A stretch of DNA of 64,000 nt from Membranipora membranacea (GCA_914767715.1 OU612069.1:618001-682000), one strand, 5' to 3'. Shown: positions 36,787-48,474, numbered from the stretch's first letter. Made by a program: numbers and translations. The notes: generated by a model not told the origin, from the sequence alone.

Positions 36787-39700
36787 TCATGTCCGCCCAA
36801 AAAATTTAGCCATTTTCTGCCTCAGGGATGACTTGGACCGTGCATCCGGATCAAACACATTACGCAGAGAGAGTTTGTATTGTAGTGTCGACCTAAATTC
36901 TGCCACCTGGGAAGGACTTTGAGCTCTGATGTCTCGATTTGTTTTGAGGAAGACCTCATAAAGATCCTCATGTTCACCAGATCTGCTGAGGTTCTGAGCA
37001 AACAGAGGAATCATCATGTTTCTCTCCGACCGGCTGCCATTGACTGTTGCCATGAGTACCATTGTGTCTGCGTATTGAATGTCAAAGTGGGTGTCGGTGA
37101 CATTGGATGACCTTGCGTCATATTGTTCCTGAGATCCTACATTGACCGCAAGAAAATAGAACAATCAATCGAAAACCTGAATATGTAATTCATATTTGTC
37201 AATCAACCCGATGTATTCTGCGGTGTTAGCCTGACTGCCTTTGCTCAATAAATTTACTGAAATTTATTCTTGGGCAACAAAATTGGGACTGAGTTGATTG
37301 TGCAAAAAACAAATACAGGAGGAGACCCTTTGTACGATTGAATTCTCCGCATTAGTTATTATATCAATATCTTCAGGTTAAAGAGCAATAGCAAATAAAA
37401 ATTTAAAACACCAATGAGTATGACCATGATCAAGGTCAAGGCCATGGTCATACTCATGGGTATTTAAAATTTTTTCAACTTAGCCATGTTTTAACATTAT
37501 TACTGCAATATTTAGTGCAATCAACTTATTTATATTTATTTTGAATATGATAGATGACAAAGTTAATTTATTTGCCTATGGAACAGAGAAAAAGTCAAAG
37601 CTCAAAGTGGTGAAGATTAGAGCTAAAACAGCAGAAGACAACTACCGATACTATACCGAGAAATACAAGGCCAACCAAAAAACCAGTGGCCACGTGACAA
37701 GGCTAATAGAGCCATGCAAAGATATTTGTTGTGGCTAAAGCATTGGGTCGCTAATTTCAAAAGACGGAATGTACTGAAGGGATGGTTTTTTTTCAGAGAA
37801 TGGACTGGCAATTAAAACCACAATCACTGACCCGACTGATCTGTACCTTGACAGAGACTATCATAATTCAATGCGGGTACTTCTGGTATCGGTGTCGGTT
37901 TGTTCTGGCAAGCTTGCATCAGAAGAACCTGTAATAATAACATTCAACTGTTGGATCATACAACTGTTTGCTTTTCATTAAGTTTCTGTACCTGTCATGT
38001 TTTAAAAAAACGATGGTTATGTTGTGGAAGTGCAACAAGTGCTGGTTTTAAAGAAGAATTCGGTCCAATAAACAGCAAGCCATTTTGATAGACAGATCAT
38101 TATCTGTCAGAAACTTACCTTTGGTTTCCCTTCTAACTTTGGTGAGTTCATTGTCAGCATGAGCTGGTTGATGTTTATTGAACCATCTGACGCTTGAACA
38201 GCACCTCTGTGACCATGGCTCATGATAATAACCATCAGCGCTGACAGTGTTTCGGTTTGTTCCTGGACCTCTCTAATGGCAAGCATCATTCCCTTTCTTG
38301 TCAAATCTTTCTTCACAGTAGTATTAACATTGAATTGTGGAAGAACCTCATTCAATTGCTCATATTCTTTTTGTGCACCTTCTCTTTCTTTTGTGGTGTA
38401 CATGATTAGGACTGCTGGTGGTGTGGGCAGCAAATAAAATCCTTCCTGTGCCTTTGTCCATTGTAATAAAGTCTTGACCTCAGGAGATGCTGACAATTGG
38501 TATGGGATTTTCTTTTTTGCATTCTCCAAACCGACAAGGTGTGTTCTCTGCTTATCTGACAGTCGCCACATCAACTGATTAATCCTGCAGATATCGCCGT
38601 TCTGTGCCAGTACATGAAGTAGGAAGTTTTGTTTGGCCAGATTGTAACAAGTCTTTCCTAAGAACAACAAAACATATTTCCTGTTATTCTATGAACTGGT
38701 CACACATCTATCAGGCAAACAAGGGTTGTATGATGCCGCCTATGTTGAGACCAAAATTCAGCCTTTCTGCCAGATAATGCTGCATCTGCAGTGATTCAAA
38801 TTCTACGGCAATACATAGCACTTCAACCAACTAAAAGTCAAAATTTCACAAATTGTTTGAATATTTTGATGTTGGCATTCCACGATTTTTGAGGCCCCCA
38901 ACCGATCTGTGTGTCTATTTTAAACACAGGCCACGATAGACCAGAGTTCTTTTTGAATTCCTCTGAAGCCTTTGATCCATATTGAATCAGCGTACATTGA
39001 AGTGACAGTTCAGAATGTTAAAAAACCCACCAGCCACCCCCATCACCACACTTCAATTGTTTAACCACATATTCACTGTTTAGTGGTAAATCATTGTGGC
39101 AAGGGTGTCATTGTTACACCATTTGGAGTCACACACTCATATTTAAATATTTCGAAGACCAATGTGTTTCCTGTATAGTAGAGGAAGCGCTTTGGTCTTC
39201 AATTGAGGGCCAAACAGCTTCACAATTTGGGGATAAACAGTTTTATTTTGTCAGCAAGCCATGAACAGTCTAGCAGTCTAACAAAGTTAAGCGGTCACGG
39301 AGAACCATTTTAGGATCGATAATAATTCCTACCACACAAACCTGTTTTGTCGGCAGTAGCTATTGCTATGTCAACCAAGTCTGAGGTGCTCTTCTTTCCA
39401 AGCAGCAGGCAAAAAGTAGCTTGGTCAGCATCAGAGAGATGGGAGGAAAGCAGATCTATCCAAAATTTGTTTTCAATGACATCTCCTCTCGTTATCGTGC
39501 CCAAGAGGCTTGGATCAGTTTCATTTGTTGTGAGATTTCGGATCATTGTAGCTTGCTGTGTGGCTGTTAAGGAGACCAGCATGTATCTAATTATCTCTAA
39601 AAAGTCACGGTTTGTAATGGGGTCGAAAAGGTTAAACAACCAAGGGTCTGTAATGGCGTCGTGGTGTACCCTACTCATCCAGTCCATCACAGGTAGTGAA

Positions 39701-40606
39701 AGCTTATACCACTGGTCAGTAGTCACGGTCTCCTTAATAAGCTCAACTATTTCATGGTCACCTCTCCCAACAGCCAGACATAGGGGCGTGCGAAACAATT
39801 TGTCTTGTATCTGCAGAAGATTGTTCCACTGATCTGCATTAACGGTGTCCTTTATAAGCTTTATCATTTCTCGGCTATTTCCAGAAACAGCCTGGTGTAG
39901 AGGTGTGCCGCATAATTTGTTTTGTATCTGCAGAAGATTGTACCATTGATCTACATTCACGTTGTCCTTCATCAGATTTGCCATTTCTAAGCCATTACTT
40001 TCAACTGCCAGATGAAGAGGTCTGTCAGATGATCCGGGTTGTATCTGAAGAAGACTGTACCATCGATTGGCAGTCACAGAGTCCTTTATAAATTTCAGGA
40101 TCTCAATCTGACCTCGTCGAGCTGCCAGGTGCAAAGGAGTTTCACAAAAAAGATCATCTGTCTGAAAAAGCTGATACCACTGACGGGCAGTTACACTGTC
40201 CTTGATAAGTTTCACTATCCCTATGTTACCTCGTTCAGCTGCCAGTTGTAAGGGAGTTCTGTGACAATGATCATGTATCTGAAGTAACTGATACCACTGA
40301 TACGCAGCTATAGTATCTTTTATAAATTCCAGCATCTCAATATGACCTTCTCCAGCAGCCAGGTGTACATGAGTTGTGCACCAATCACCACGTATCTGAA
40401 GTAACTGATACCATCGAGCAATAGTTACAGAACTATGTATAACCTTCAGAGCCTCCATGTGTCCTTTCTCCGCCGCCTCATACAGAGCTAAATTGTGTTC
40501 CAAGAAGACTGAACATTTTTTCAGGTGACAGAGAAATTTGTAAACGCTTCAACGATTCCACATCCTCACCTTTTGCTGCATCATGAAGAGCCGTATCTCT
40601 ATACAT
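36787..40606 (-). CDS. Ankyrin-repeat caspase (predicted cysteine protease)
   Basis: Exons on the minus strand: about 40503 (or 40606) to 39342, 38657-38119, 37928-37847 and 37136-36787. Junctions join in phases 1, 0 and 1, giving about 710 residues from 40503. The first exon holds at least seven ankyrin-type repeats (for example TPLHLAARRGQIEILKFIKD) with an unusual period of 39-40 residues and a recurrent QWYxLLQI segment. A region of about 90 residues without TPLHLAA motifs follows. Exon 2 is caspase p20, with AVLIMYT, LTRKGMM and the catalytic His in MSHGHRG. Exon 3 has the catalytic Cys in LMQACQNK (codon 37910-37908). Exon 4 is an inter-subunit linker with several Asp and then p10 (YADTMVLMATVNG, SGEHEDLYEVFLKTN). 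Caspases cleave after Asp in cell death or immune signalling. The usual CARD/DED is replaced by ankyrin repeats, and the pentapeptide is QACQN, not QACxG. A one-base frame break lies near 40500. Confidence 0.85.
40504..40606 (-). CDS. Further N-terminal ankyrin repeat, out of frame with the next
   Basis: An ATG at 40606 opens DTALHDAAKGEDVESLKRL and PEKMFSLL, which aligns with the other repeats (GHMEALKVI, WYQLL) but continues in a different frame from EHNLALYEAAEKG. Either one base is missing or extra, or a 60-bp intron (donor AAAAG|GTGAGG, acceptor TTCAG|TCTTC) is removed; that splice restores the frame but deletes half a repeat. Part of the caspase gene entry. Confidence 0.5.
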
Positions 40607-41839
40607 CCTTGAGATTTGATGTGAGTGTGTATTTTATTTATTATGTAGATTCCTTTTTGCCCAAATGACCTGTTGCTTAAGTTGTTACCAGTTACAATAA
40701 ACTATATAAAGGCTGGACTTTTCTCTTATATTTCCTTCACTAACTCCCTCTTATGAGTAGAATCTTGTCGACAAGCCACGCCCCTTACTGCAGCCTGCAA
40801 AGCTTTAGCGAAACCAGCTTTATTGATCACAAAATCTCATGTGCATTTTTAAATTTGCAGTTCTTTATACTATTTCAGTATGTATCATACTCTTTTTTCT
40901 CTTTTTTTAACTTTATTGGCATAATTTTCAGAAAAATTAAGTACTCACATATTGTATTGTTTTAAGGGATGATATCCACAAACCTTCAGTCTTGTGTTTC
41001 AAATAAATAATATATAGAGATATATAGAAATATATAGGAAACCAAATTACAGAACATTTGCAAAGAGATTGTACTAAAAACAGAATAAATAGAGAATGAA
41101 AATCCTTTCTATGAAAACATAGGTGTAGGAAAACTCTGTGAAGTTGTGGTGATCATCTTATTTATACTTTTCTTATCTGATATTCACTAGAAGCGCTCGA
41201 TATCATTTTGGAGTTAAATTGAGAAATATGAAGTGAATAGATAGCTCTGTCTCTTTAAAAGCAGAAAAATGTGTTTTGCGCACAGGCTATAACTTGCTCG
41301 TTGGACCAATGAACTAGAGGTTTAGTTCATTGGTTGGACTAAACAGTTACCCTTGCTGTCATTTGTTATCGGTGTAAGGGAGGAATCAACAGGATGGCTA
41401 GTAGCAAGGCCGTCCACTCACCATAGAAGTCAGTAGCCAAGTGCCCAATGTGTAGCCTTCTCAAGATCACAGTCCAAGTCAATCTCCATCATACTTAGGT
41501 CAGGGTAAAATGACAGTAACTCCTTCGTAGTGTGAGCAGAGGAGACAACTCCATGATGATACATGTACAAAGCATATGTGCAACAACATTACAACAAACC
41601 TTATGATAGGAATACACGACTAACAGCATATACCTCTTAACCATTCTGTGTTTGATTGCAGCTTTAACTAAAATTAATATCGATCATTTTTAACGCATAG
41701 AGAAATTTCTTTTTTAATGTTTAAATTTTCACCATTTTATTTGGCAGACGTTATCATCCTAGACGGATGTTTTACATATCATGCCAAAGAGAGTACCGCA
41801 CAAGTTAGGGGGGGGAGAGAAAAAATGAAGACGTTTCGT

Positions 41840-41950
41840 GTTTAAAGAATTGATTGGTTATAACTAAATAATTCATTTAATTCCATTCTTTTTTTCACAT
41901 GGCTCCATTTGTCATGATACATTGGTCAGTGATTTTAATAAAGTATGTGT
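41840..41950 (+). mobile_element. Probable LINE 3' end
   Basis: TTTTTTTCACATGGCTCCATTTG..GATACATTGGTCAGTGATTTTAATAAAGT resembles the ends at 47525-47577 and 51170-51225, both of which follow reverse-transcriptase tails. No coding part remains. Confidence 0.4.
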
Positions 41951-42418
41951 AAAACAAGACAGAGACTACAGTTTGTAAAATTTATGAAGCGAAAAACAAA
42001 ATAGAGAAGTTAACATTAATACAAGCAAGATGATGGATATTTTTTTTTTAAATGTGATCCTGTTTAAACATGGTTAAAATGTTCAACAATCATTGATGTA
42101 AACAAAAGAGAAAAATCTATGAGAGAAATGTCAGGAAGAAAAAAACAAGAACACCAGTGTATGTTGTTACTCTCAATATTTAAGGTCATGGCTAATGGTC
42201 TTTGACAGTAAAAACTTACTACAGAGATGAAGCTGGCCGATTTTTGACTTACAAAACTGTTAGATTCCAAATATAGAACTGAATAACAGCAACAATTTGG
42301 TTTCAGTCAGATGACAAGCAGACAATATTGAAATTGGGAAAAATATCAATGTCAGCATTCTCTGGTTACAGGGTTGCATAGATTGAGATAAAAAATATTA
42401 TATCTGATTGAGATTTTT

Positions 42419-42490
42419 GGTAGTGGGACTATCCACCTATTTGGTAGTGGGACTATCCACCTATTTGGTAGTGGGACTATCCACCTATTT
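42419..42490. repeat. 24-bp tandem repeat, three perfect copies
   Basis: GGTAGTGGGACTATCCACCT plus ATTT repeats three times exactly. It lies about 275 bp upstream of the start codon of copy 2 and is absent from the matching upstream region of copy 1. Confidence 0.9.
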
Positions 42491-42764
42491 GGTGATTACG
42501 TAAACTGTGATTGGATAGATTTAAGGTAAAAAAAGTTCTTCAATACTATAACGTCTTGCATAACTCATCCCGTTGATTTAACTTGCTTGTACATAATGAG
42601 CCATTGAAATAACTCCAAAATTTTGTAATCCCATAAGCCGGACACAGTGTGATGGTAAAAAACGAAACTTTTCAGTAAACGACTATCACTATTCTGTAAG
42701 CAGTTGTATGTGAAACACTGGATATCAATACTCAACAACACTGAGAGGTCTGAACTCTGCTAAG

Positions 42765-43228
42765 ATGTCACAAAAACTAGTGCAGTTGACCGGCTTCATC
42801 ATAGTTCTTACACTATTTCTAGGAATGACAACAGCAAGTAAGTGTCTTGATATATACTCTTTATGGATAGAGATTGAGTAGAACAGAGGAACAACCTGAT
42901 CTTGATTTTTCTTCACCCCCTGGTTTTATCCTCTGTTAGTGTAAGAGGGCATAGAAATGCTCATGGGTCATAGGTCAGAGGTCATAGGTTGTGGTTCATA
43001 GGATAATTCATAGTTCTCATCACCTTGTAAGCAACATACATTTACAAGGTTACTGTTGGTAATTCATTCCAACAAATGCAGCCGTACCACTAAACGCCAG
43101 TGCTGTTTTTTTAATTACTTCATGAATTTTTACAACAACAATTTTATGTAACACTGAGTTACACCAAGATCTGTCATATACATACATTTCTTCATCATCC
43201 TTGCCATTATATGGTATGTAAAAATACA

Positions 43229-43282
<54 letters not shown>

Positions 43283-45551
43283 CTACTTATACTCATACAT
43301 AGCGCTACAAATAGACAATCTATATGAAAAAATTACAATCTCTCAACATTTCATAGATATAAATCTGTCATGAAGTTAGAAAGTTGGTCTGAGATGAACG
43401 CAAAAAGATAAAACCACAAGGTGGAGTCATTGAACACAACCTTGCCTGTAAGCTTACCTAATACTGTTGCGTAAATATTTGTGTTTTGTTTCGTAAATTA
43501 ATCCGAGGGGACTTATTGTGACTGTCATTAGTCAATCTGTCAATAACGAGAATAAATAATGGTGTACTCATAACTATAATCTTTTTGCGAAATATGACTC
43601 ATTTTAATAGATGATGATGATACCCTCGCTTTGTACATTCTCACTATCACGATATACGGTGGGGTGAAGAAATTTAAATTGTGTTTATACATATATATGA
43701 CTGTGTTACAAAAATAAGAGTTTGCTTATTTTCAAAGAGTAGCAGATCAATATATTAGAAATAAAGTTCACAATATAAACACATGTATCACTAGCTGCAC
43801 TAGATGTCAGGGCCTCATACAGTACATGCCACTCCTGACAGTTACATGTCAGAGCCTCATACCGCTCCTGACAGTACATGTCAGAGCCTCATACCGCTCC
43901 TGACAGTACATGTTAGTGTTTGTCAGCAACTGAAAAGATGTTGTTTAAGGTTTGATGTTTATCCAACAGTCAAAACTGTTAAATAATCTGATATAACGTA
44001 ACTCCCTCCTCCAGTAGCCACAAAATATAATGATAATTTGTTTACGTTTTGCAGGTGTGAGATGCAGACTGTGTAGTCAGGGGGGCGGAGCTGAGTGTCA
44101 GAAGAGAGCTCACCTCCTTGAGACGTCCATACTCTGTCCAGAGAAGTGTATGGTGGCAGCTGCTATCGATACACGGAGTGAGTGAAATTATTCTACTATC
44201 TGTGTGTCTATCGGCGTCTGAGTCTGTCCGCGTCTGAGTCTGTCCGTGTCTGAGTCTGTCTGCGTCTGAGTCTGTCCGCGTCTGTCCGCGTCTGAGTCTG
44301 TCCGTGTCTGAGTCTGTCCGCGTCTGAGTCTGTCGTGTCAGCCAGATTGTCGCTCTGAAATAACGGCCGAACGATAATGAAAAGACTTATCATCAATGTA
44401 ATCCACAAAACTTCAGTTTTGTGTCTATGCTAAGTGCATGTGTATATAAACCCTTATCCAGTGCCTCATAAAACACTTACGTTTTTAAAAATAACTCAAG
44501 TGGGATGGTAACCAACACATTGGCTAGGTGGGAGAATTCGTGCCCAAGGCTTCTGCGACTTGCAAGCCTATCTTTTGCCCATGTCCAGCATCTACCACCC
44601 AAAACCTATACTGGAGAACCCATTCAACCATTCATCTCACTCAAATCTCACCAATTTAAACTATTCAAAAATAAAAAGTCTGTAATCCATTCCCTTGAAG
44701 TTTTGGGGTATTTATTCCTGTGGCATTTCTAGTTAAGTAATACATAAGTATTTTGGGATAAACATTATACAGATTTCTTTTGAAGTTCACTGTTTTCTTT
44801 GTTTAGCTAAACAGTTCACAGATTTCGCGAGAACTTGTCAGACAACGGGACAGAGTTACATGTCTATGGGTCCGAATCAGCCAGCGAACTCTTGTATGTT
44901 TGACGGTCACCGACAGGTGAGATGTGTGACAGTTTGTGACGATTCTAACTTCTGTAATGAGAATATGACATGGGCTCCTCCAGGCTGGTGAGTGTGATAA
45001 TTTAGATTAAATGCGGCCCGCCGTAATCAATGATATCCCAGTCAGTCTCAGGAGTCATCACACATTACGGCCTGTGTCTACCTTTGCCATAGCCTCGAGG
45101 CTTGTGAGTTTCAGGCGTAGTTTAAACCAAACAGGTGCCATCATTGTATGCTAAGACACAATCACAAGTCTATTAGTCTCAGAAAGACAGTCAATCCATG
45201 TACTGAGGCAATCAATGGTGTGATCACTAAAGTTTTTCAAGGTTCAACTGATTCTTTTGTTGGAAAATCTTGAGTTGCGCTCTTTGCAGGATAGAGAGGA
45301 TAATTCCCAATTATGAAAGCAGTTTGTTTTTAATAATTACTTTCCACCACGTTGATCCACCCTTCACTAATGCTGATTTATTTAGTTTATTGTTTTGTTT
45401 ATGAGAATGATTTACCTACAAAACCTGAAAAATATCTTGTTTTTATTCCTTCAGGAATATTTATGGTGAGAGAATAGAACTTGAGGCGACTACAACTAGA
45501 CATCCTAGATATAAACCTGTAGGCATAGCCACTAAGAGTCCCTTACAATAG
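42765..45551 (+). CDS. Secreted single-module Ly6-like protein, copy 2 (4 exons)
   Basis: Exons 42765-42837, 44055-44177, 44807-44987 and 45455-45551, with lengths (73, 123, 181 and 97 nt) and phases identical to copy 1, give 157 residues. The signal peptide is MSQKLVQLTGFIIVLTLFLG. The cysteine pattern is the same: VRCRLCSQGGGAEC, CPEKC, FARTC, NSCMFDG, CVTVCDD, FCNEN and PPGW. Exon 2 is nearly identical to copy 1. Exon 3 differs mainly around SMGPNQPAN, and exon 4 near its end (KSPLQ against KSLIH). Differences thus gather in one loop and the tail while cysteines are kept, as expected for diversifying secreted ligands. The gene lacks the giant intronic repeat of copy 1 but has a 16-bp minisatellite at the corresponding intron start. 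No anchor was seen. Confidence 0.82.
43229..43282. repeat. (AATC)n microsatellite
   Basis: About 13 perfect 4-bp units in intron 1 of copy 2. The preceding GTATGTAAAAATAC suggests it could be a retroelement tail. Confidence 0.9.
43804..43912. repeat. 32-bp tandem repeat
   Basis: Three to four units built on TGTCAGAGCCTCATACCGCT and CCTGACAGTACA. Each unit starts TGTCAG and nearly ends CTGACA, so each can fold back on itself. It lies in intron 1 of copy 2. Confidence 0.8.
44216..44335. repeat. 16-bp minisatellite in intron 2 of copy 2
   Basis: Units of GTCTGAGTCTGTCCGC and close variants (CCGT, CTGC) repeat about seven times, with one shortened 10-bp unit. It starts about 38 bp after the donor of exon 2, just where copies 1 and 2 lose similarity. 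Confidence 0.88.
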
Positions 45552-45677
45552 ACAGATCTGACAAAACTCTTCCGGAAGCCAATTTTCATAGTGTGTTTAA
45601 CCAATCGTAAATGTGAATAGATAGATGAAAATTACGAAGAGGACTGAGCTTTCATTCCTAGCTTTTTCTGGACTGCT

Positions 45678-45683
45678 AATAAA
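45678..45683 (+). terminator. Candidate polyadenylation signal of copy 2
   Basis: AATAAA about 130 bp past the TAG of copy 2. Confidence 0.4.
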
Positions 45684-46089
45684 AGTGAAAAAATCTAAGG
45701 ATAAAGGAGATTATTTTGTTTTTCAAACTCATTGTATTTCAATTGAGAATTTTGTTTAATAAATAAGCTACCGAGAAAAAAACTCCCGCCCATTGAAATT
45801 ATCTGAGACTGCCAGGTCTCATCTCAGATATTCTCAGTATATCAAGAGATTGTCTGAGTGGTTACTGACATATGTACGATTTCTTACCAATTCCCTATTA
45901 TAATGATTAAATGATCTACCTGCACGTACATAAAGTATGTTAAATGTTAGTATCTCAAGCAGAAAACACTGGAACACTGAACCTCCAAAGCGGTAATGGC
46001 GATATGGATGTATTGTCTTACCTCGTCACACCTGAGCTTCTCAATCACGCTGTCATGCTTGTTGTTCTGTTGTTGTCAGTGTCAGTTGT

Positions 46090-46182
46090 TAATACGGTGC
46101 AGAACAGTTCCACACTTTTGTGACGAATCTGACTTCTGTAAAAATAATGTGACATTTAGGCACCTCCCCCGGCTGGGATGCC
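46090..46182 (+). pseudogene. Relic of a third single-module gene (exon 3 end)
   Basis: TGTGACGAATCTGACTTCTG and the following GACAT, GGC.CCTCC and GGCTGGG align with the end of exon 3 in copies 1 and 2 (CDDSDFCNENMT through PPGW). The frame after FCK is disrupted and the donor is GGGATG instead of GGTGAG. Upstream exons are not recognisable. It lies just past copy 2, as the remains of a further tandem duplicate. Confidence 0.6.
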
Positions 46183-46199
46183 GTCGGGCGGGGGCAAGA

Positions 46200-46240
46200 G
46201 TCTGAGGGGGGGGGGGGGGGGCTCAGACTATTGCAACTCT
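46200..46240. repeat. Poly-G run within a repeated GGGGGCAAGAGTCTG segment
   Basis: A run of about 17 G, preceded by GGGGGCAAGAGTCTGA and followed by GCTCAGACTA. The same arrangement without the long run occurs at 10561-10591. The flanks AGTCTGA and TCAGACT are inverted, so the G run would sit in a small hairpin loop. Confidence 0.6.
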
Positions 46241-46599
46241 AGGCTGATGAGTAACAAGGAAAGGTTAGATCACAATTGTGACATCATATGATACTCAGAC
46301 AAAACTATAAATTTTATCCTTGCCGCAGCAGCGCTCGTTGTTGTGGTCACCAAATTATTTATGAATTTTAGTTGTTTGTTACAGTAAATTCCTCAGTTCC
46401 TTCTCTTCACAGGGTTGATAGGAAGTCCAATTATCGATGCAGCTCATTTTAAATTAAGTTTGTCCGGATGTTGCAGTAAAGAAGCTCCAACAGTCAGGGG
46501 CAGCAACCACCTAGTCAGACTTATTTAGCCTTTCTTTACTGGACATGAAAAATGTGTAAAATTTGGTGACTCAATGTTGCCTTATTCTTAGGAGCTTTG

Positions 46600-46680
46600 A
46601 TAGCGCAAATGATCACATCCTTTGCTATCAAGCGAGAGATTCGGGTCCAATCCCCGCTTTTGTCTCGAGGGATTTACCCT
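46600..46680 (+). repeat. Possible tRNA-derived SINE fragment
   Basis: GATAGCGCAAATGATC followed about 30 bp later by GATTCGGGTCCAATCCCCGC resembles A- and B-box sequence of a tRNA-derived promoter. No clear cloverleaf. Confidence 0.35.
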
Positions 46681-46934
46681 GGCTTCTCTCTACCCACATA
46701 CCACAAAAACTCAAAATCAACTACAACCAGCAACTCTCACAAATCATACACATCTCAAACTCAGACAACTCTCATATTCACAAAACAGACTGATGGAGCT
46801 ACTGATCCTTCCAACATCAAGGAAGTGTTCTATCAGTAATAATCAAAATTTACCAGGGGTCTTTGTGCACTAGAGGTGTCAATCACCTGTTCTCTGGAGA
46901 GTATGGTATCATACCATTACCCTCCCCCACATAA

Positions 46935-47590
46935 GACAAGTTGTCCCATTCTCCTATCACCACAGGTGTTCCACAAGGTACAGTTTGCAGACCTTTAATG
47001 AGAATACTGAATAGGGCGGCCGCGCCCTTCAGGCACTGTTATTTTTCAGTCTATGGACAGAGCCAGACTTGCAATTTTAACCCCAACATTTTAATGACAT
47101 CAGCAAATCTTGTACATGACATTTACTCTTCTCATTTCATATATCTAAATATATTGAACGTAGAATGTCATCAACCTATGCCCTGAAACTGCTCCGAAGA
47201 TCAGGTGTTGTCCTTTGCCTGTCCGGTGTGATACCCATATCTGAGTAAAACTGATATAGATAAACTGGAAAGTTTTCAAAGCATGTGCCCAAGAATTATT
47301 TTACCCCTTTATATGACTATGGTGAAAGACTGTCCCAACTTGATATAGAAGAACTCAGCTTATATTTAAATGTCTTGTGTTTGCGATATGTTTCCAAAAT
47401 TCAATCCCACGGGGCTCATGTGTGCAGTGATTTGCTTCAGCTGTCCCTGCAAGTTGGTAGGACTGCATGCTACGATAAAACGCTTTTTAAAAAATTTCTT
47501 TGAATAATTAATTGCATTCCTCTTTTTCACACTCCCTCATTTGATATAATAAATTGGTTGGTGATTGTAATAAAGTATATATATACCCTA
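46935..47590 (+). mobile_element. 5'-truncated, decayed LINE (reverse transcriptase tail)
   Basis: Broken frames encode ITTGVPQGTVCRPL (reverse-transcriptase GVPQGS.LGP motif), then DIDKLESFQSMCPRIILPLY and DIEELSLYLNVLCLRYVSKI, followed by a 3' UTR ending in AATAAAGTATATATATA. The final part matches the fragment at 50590-51225. Frameshifts make it inactive. Confidence 0.65.
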
Positions 47591-48474
47591 ACTTTTGCCG
47601 TGGTAGAGTAGTTTACTCGGAAAACATTCGTCCAAGATGATGTTGTCTGCCAAATAAAATGGTGTATGTATAAGAATTTTTCGTCCTTCGCTACTGCTTA
47701 TTCTTAGTAATAGTTTGATGATGAAAATTATTCTGTCAACCTGAATGATTGTGTTTTTATTACTTCTGAAATGTTTGTGGTGAGAGAGCAAAACTGGACA
47801 ATGTTAAAGATGCAACTAAAATCTGGTGAACTTTTTCCAGAAGCGATATTCGCATTAACCACAATCAAAGGCATGAGTAGCTTTCCGGCTATGTTAAGAG
47901 TCGTATTACGACTAGCTCTCCACTTTTTTTTTCTTTCACACTTTTATTGGCAGTCTATTTCATTCCAGTAGCGGAATTTTTTCCGAATAGTGCCGAAAAA
48001 AAAGGAAAGGAAAAGAGAAAAAAAGGAAAGCTTGAGACTGAAAATGAGTTAAAATGTTTCAGCAGTGAGGTGGAAATAGATAGGATGTCTTTGAGAAGAC
48101 CACTGAATGGTTTTGAACAAAACATCCCACTGTTGAATGATAAACTAGGTAAGAAGAAACTTATCGATTACTATGAACAAAGTGTGTCATGTTTCTAGCG
48201 TTGATAATTTTCATGGTGCAGAAATAAAGATCAAAAATTTCTTTAATGGATTTACTCAGAACATGCTAACCGATTCACTTTTAAAAATAAACTTCTGGTC
48301 GAATACACAAAGAGGCCATGATTCCCGATACTGTAGTTGTAGTTCACTTTGATTACCTGTCTATTTTTCGTGTCCGTGAAACCATCTTCACATAACTATC
48401 TGCAACAGACAAAGAGGCACAACTTCCTCTTTCCTAATCAATCTTAAGAAACGTCTTCTACTGGCTCTAACACT
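47591..48474. other. Region between LINE and the MGDC gene; one unassigned open frame
   Basis: A plus-strand frame at 47947-48198 encodes a Lys/Glu-rich stretch followed by RMSLRRPLNGFEQNIPLLND and a plausible amphipathic end. A TTTTATTGGCAG acceptor-like site lies at its start. It might be a terminal exon, but no partner exon or family is recognised. Confidence 0.25.

Larger units (their letters stand above)
40607..42764. other. Upstream flank of copy 2, with LINE end and tandem repeat
   Basis: From 41098 it aligns with the upstream flank of copy 1 (from 24620). Insertions peculiar to this copy include a LINE-like end near 41840-41950 and the 24-bp tandem repeat at 42419-42490. No gene is seen. 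Confidence 0.45.

Noticed and set aside
44208-44408. Minus-strand Arg/Thr/Asp-rich repetitive frame
   Set aside because: Translation of the 16-bp intronic minisatellite.
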